From Clostridia bacterium (GTDB lineage Bacteria > Bacillota > Clostridia > Lachnospirales > WQUN01), in NCBI GenBank assembly GCA_025997155.1, contig BNUF01000152.1, forward strand, positions 1-6,022: 6,022 nt of DNA, written 5' to 3'. The notes under the pieces are model-generated. The model made no database searches, was not told the DNA's origin, and was given only the letters and a program-made list of their open reading frames with translations. The translations under genes were made by a program, and so were the position numbers. Positions 5,460-6,022 of the stretch are shown one piece after another (positions within the stretch are counted from its first letter, which is position 1; the number at the start of each line of letters is the position of its first letter).

Positions 5460-5492
5460 ACGCATAGTTCTCGAAGGAGACTTATTGTAAAA

Positions 5493-5540
5493 ATGGAAGA
5501 AATAACTCGAAACTTTGAAACAACAAAAGCAGAGGTGTAA
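5493..5540 (+). CDS. Possible 15-codon leader or remnant ORF
   Basis: ATG 5493 reads MEEITRNFETTKAEV and a TAA. AAGGAG at 5474-5479 is a strong Shine-Dalgarno match but lies 13 bases away, longer than usual. The ORF ends two bases before the next ATG (5543), and its last codons contain the AGAGGTG used as that gene's ribosome binding site. It could be a coupled short peptide or the start of a lost gene. I do not recognise it. Confidence 0.25.
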   Translation: MEEITRNFETTKAEV

Positions 5541-5542
5541 TT

Positions 5543-5917
5543 ATGCTGAAACACATAAGCATATGGAACGACGAACATGGTTGGCAACAAATAACCGCTC
5601 AAAAAGCACATAAGATTTATCCGTGTGGATTGCTCAGCTCCAAACAGTTTCTGTGTGAGAGTTGCGGACAATATGCAAATTTCGTTGTGGGAGAAAACCA
5701 ACCGCCCCATTTTAGACATAAAAATTATAAGAAGTATTGTGAAGAGAAGTCAACGTATAGTAATAACAATTATACCTCTAATATTCAACGGTTCTCTTTG
5801 CCGCTTAAAGTAAAAATCACAAATACTGTTGTTGATGTTTATATAGGATTTCTCCCAGTTTCTGAAAATGTCTTAAATTCTTCTGAAATATTAACAATAG
5901 ACCTTTTCGGAAATTAA
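5543..5917 (+). CDS. CoiA-like zinc-ribbon protein, probably 3'-truncated by an IS
   Basis: The 124-residue frame has AGAGGTG (5531-5537) at good spacing. It reads MLKHISIWNDEHGWQQITAQ, then a zinc-ribbon-like core LCESCGQYANF, NQPPHFRHK and KKYC. That Cys-x-x-Cys then PHFRH pattern is what the N-terminus of CoiA-family proteins shows; CoiA itself is a competence-linked, nuclease-like protein, and the wider family is poorly characterised. A beta-rich segment follows (LPLKVKITNTVVDVYIGFLPV). Family members are usually much longer. The last residues DLFGN come after a likely IS boundary near 5900, so the C-terminal domain has probably been cut off. It lies next to a mod gene, which suggests an island of defence or DNA-handling genes. 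The function is unknown, and the CoiA assignment is by motif only. Confidence 0.55.
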   Translation: MLKHISIWNDEHGWQQITAQKAHKIYPCGLLSSKQFLCESCGQYANFVVGENQPPHFRHKNYKKYCEEKSTYSNNNYTSNIQRFSLPLKVKITNTVVDVYIGFLPVSENVLNSSEILTIDLFGN

Positions 5918-6022
5918 AGTTTTATTACTAAATTTACGATAATTACTAATGGGTGATTATTTATGAGAAAATACGAATCGGTAATAAAATTAAACGACAT
6001 TCAATTTAAGCGTTTGACGGGC
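5900..6022 (+). mobile_element. Left end of a second IS5-type insertion sequence (runs off window)
   Basis: The boundary is inferred. The CoiA-like frame appears to lose family character at about ACCTTTTCGGAAATTAAAG (5901-5919), which has the look of an IS5-type terminal repeat, and a new transposase starts 44 bases further on. TTACTAA-like sequence is repeated at 5926 and 5943. The outer right end would be needed to confirm the terminal repeat. This element differs from copies 1 and 2, whose ends start GAACCTG. Confidence 0.45.
5963..6022 (+). CDS. IS5-type (DDE_Tnp_4-like) transposase, N-terminal 20 codons
   Basis: ATG 5963 follows GGGTGAT (5951-5957) and reads MRKYESVIKLNDIQFKRLTG to the window edge. 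The pattern KYExVxxLxxxxFKRLTG is the usual start of transposases of the IS5 superfamily that carry an N-terminal helix-turn-helix and a DDE_Tnp_4 catalytic domain. It is unrelated to the YPSDLT-type start of the other IS5 copies here. Only the N-terminus is visible, so intactness cannot be judged. Its insertion just downstream of the CoiA-like frame probably ended that gene. Confidence 0.65.
   Translation, partial: MRKYESVIKLNDIQFKRLTG

Noticed and set aside
4944..5465. Long open frame on the minus strand opposite mod
   Set aside because: It is antisense to well-conserved Mod sequence and has no recognisable motifs or ribosome binding site. The same applies to minus frames at 4802-5197, 5234-5719 and 932-1153.
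1..6022. CRISPR array, tRNA, rRNA or riboswitch
   Set aside because: No regularly spaced repeats, cloverleaf-like sequence or known leader pattern was seen on either strand by eye.

Overview
The window looks like a decaying, mobile-element-rich stretch of a bacterial chromosome. Most genes have good matches to known families, but nearly all are broken. Strong AGGAG-type ribosome binding sites, a RecQ C-terminal extension, a LacX-like sugar epimerase and a THQDIDH-type metallo-beta-lactamase fold protein suggest a Firmicutes/Clostridia-like host, perhaps a host-associated lineage accumulating pseudogenes. This placement is tentative.

Layout from left to right. Positions 1-123 hold the 5' end of an IS630-family element, minus strand. 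It sits inside an IS5-family element whose remaining end occupies about 124-304, and that IS5 element interrupts an ftsH-like AAA+ zinc protease gene (305-1561, plus), which also carries an in-frame stop. A good sigma70-type promoter at 1517-1546 leads into a LacX-like aldose 1-epimerase gene (1602 to about 2470, plus) split by a one-base frameshift. Its 3' end is fused tail to tail with a minus-strand metallo-beta-lactamase fold gene (about 2471-2867) that has lost its C-terminal half and has a stop at codon 8. Upstream of that on the minus strand are an intact VOC-family (glyoxalase-like) gene (2896-3270) and the last 166 codons of recQ (3293-3787). recQ is cut by a 210-bp, MITE-like, internally deleted relative of the IS5 element (3788-3997).

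The stretch 4001-4450 has no recognised gene. It holds two small translationally coupled minus-strand remnants, a minus-strand UUCG-loop terminator and a near-consensus plus-strand promoter. Next comes a 5'-truncated, frameshifted type III DNA methyltransferase (mod, about 4451-5459), a 15-codon ORF, a CoiA-like zinc-ribbon gene (5543-5917) that is probably cut at its 3' end, and the start of a second, different IS5-type transposase (5963 to window end).

The surviving minus-strand order recQ, VOC, MBL has short gaps and good ribosome binding sites, so it was probably one operon. The mod and CoiA-like genes look like the remains of a restriction or defence island. No matching restriction (Res) gene is visible. 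I see no tRNA, rRNA, CRISPR array or intact novel system. The most informative content is the layered history of insertions, the short non-autonomous IS5 derivative, and the junctions where unrelated sequences have been joined.
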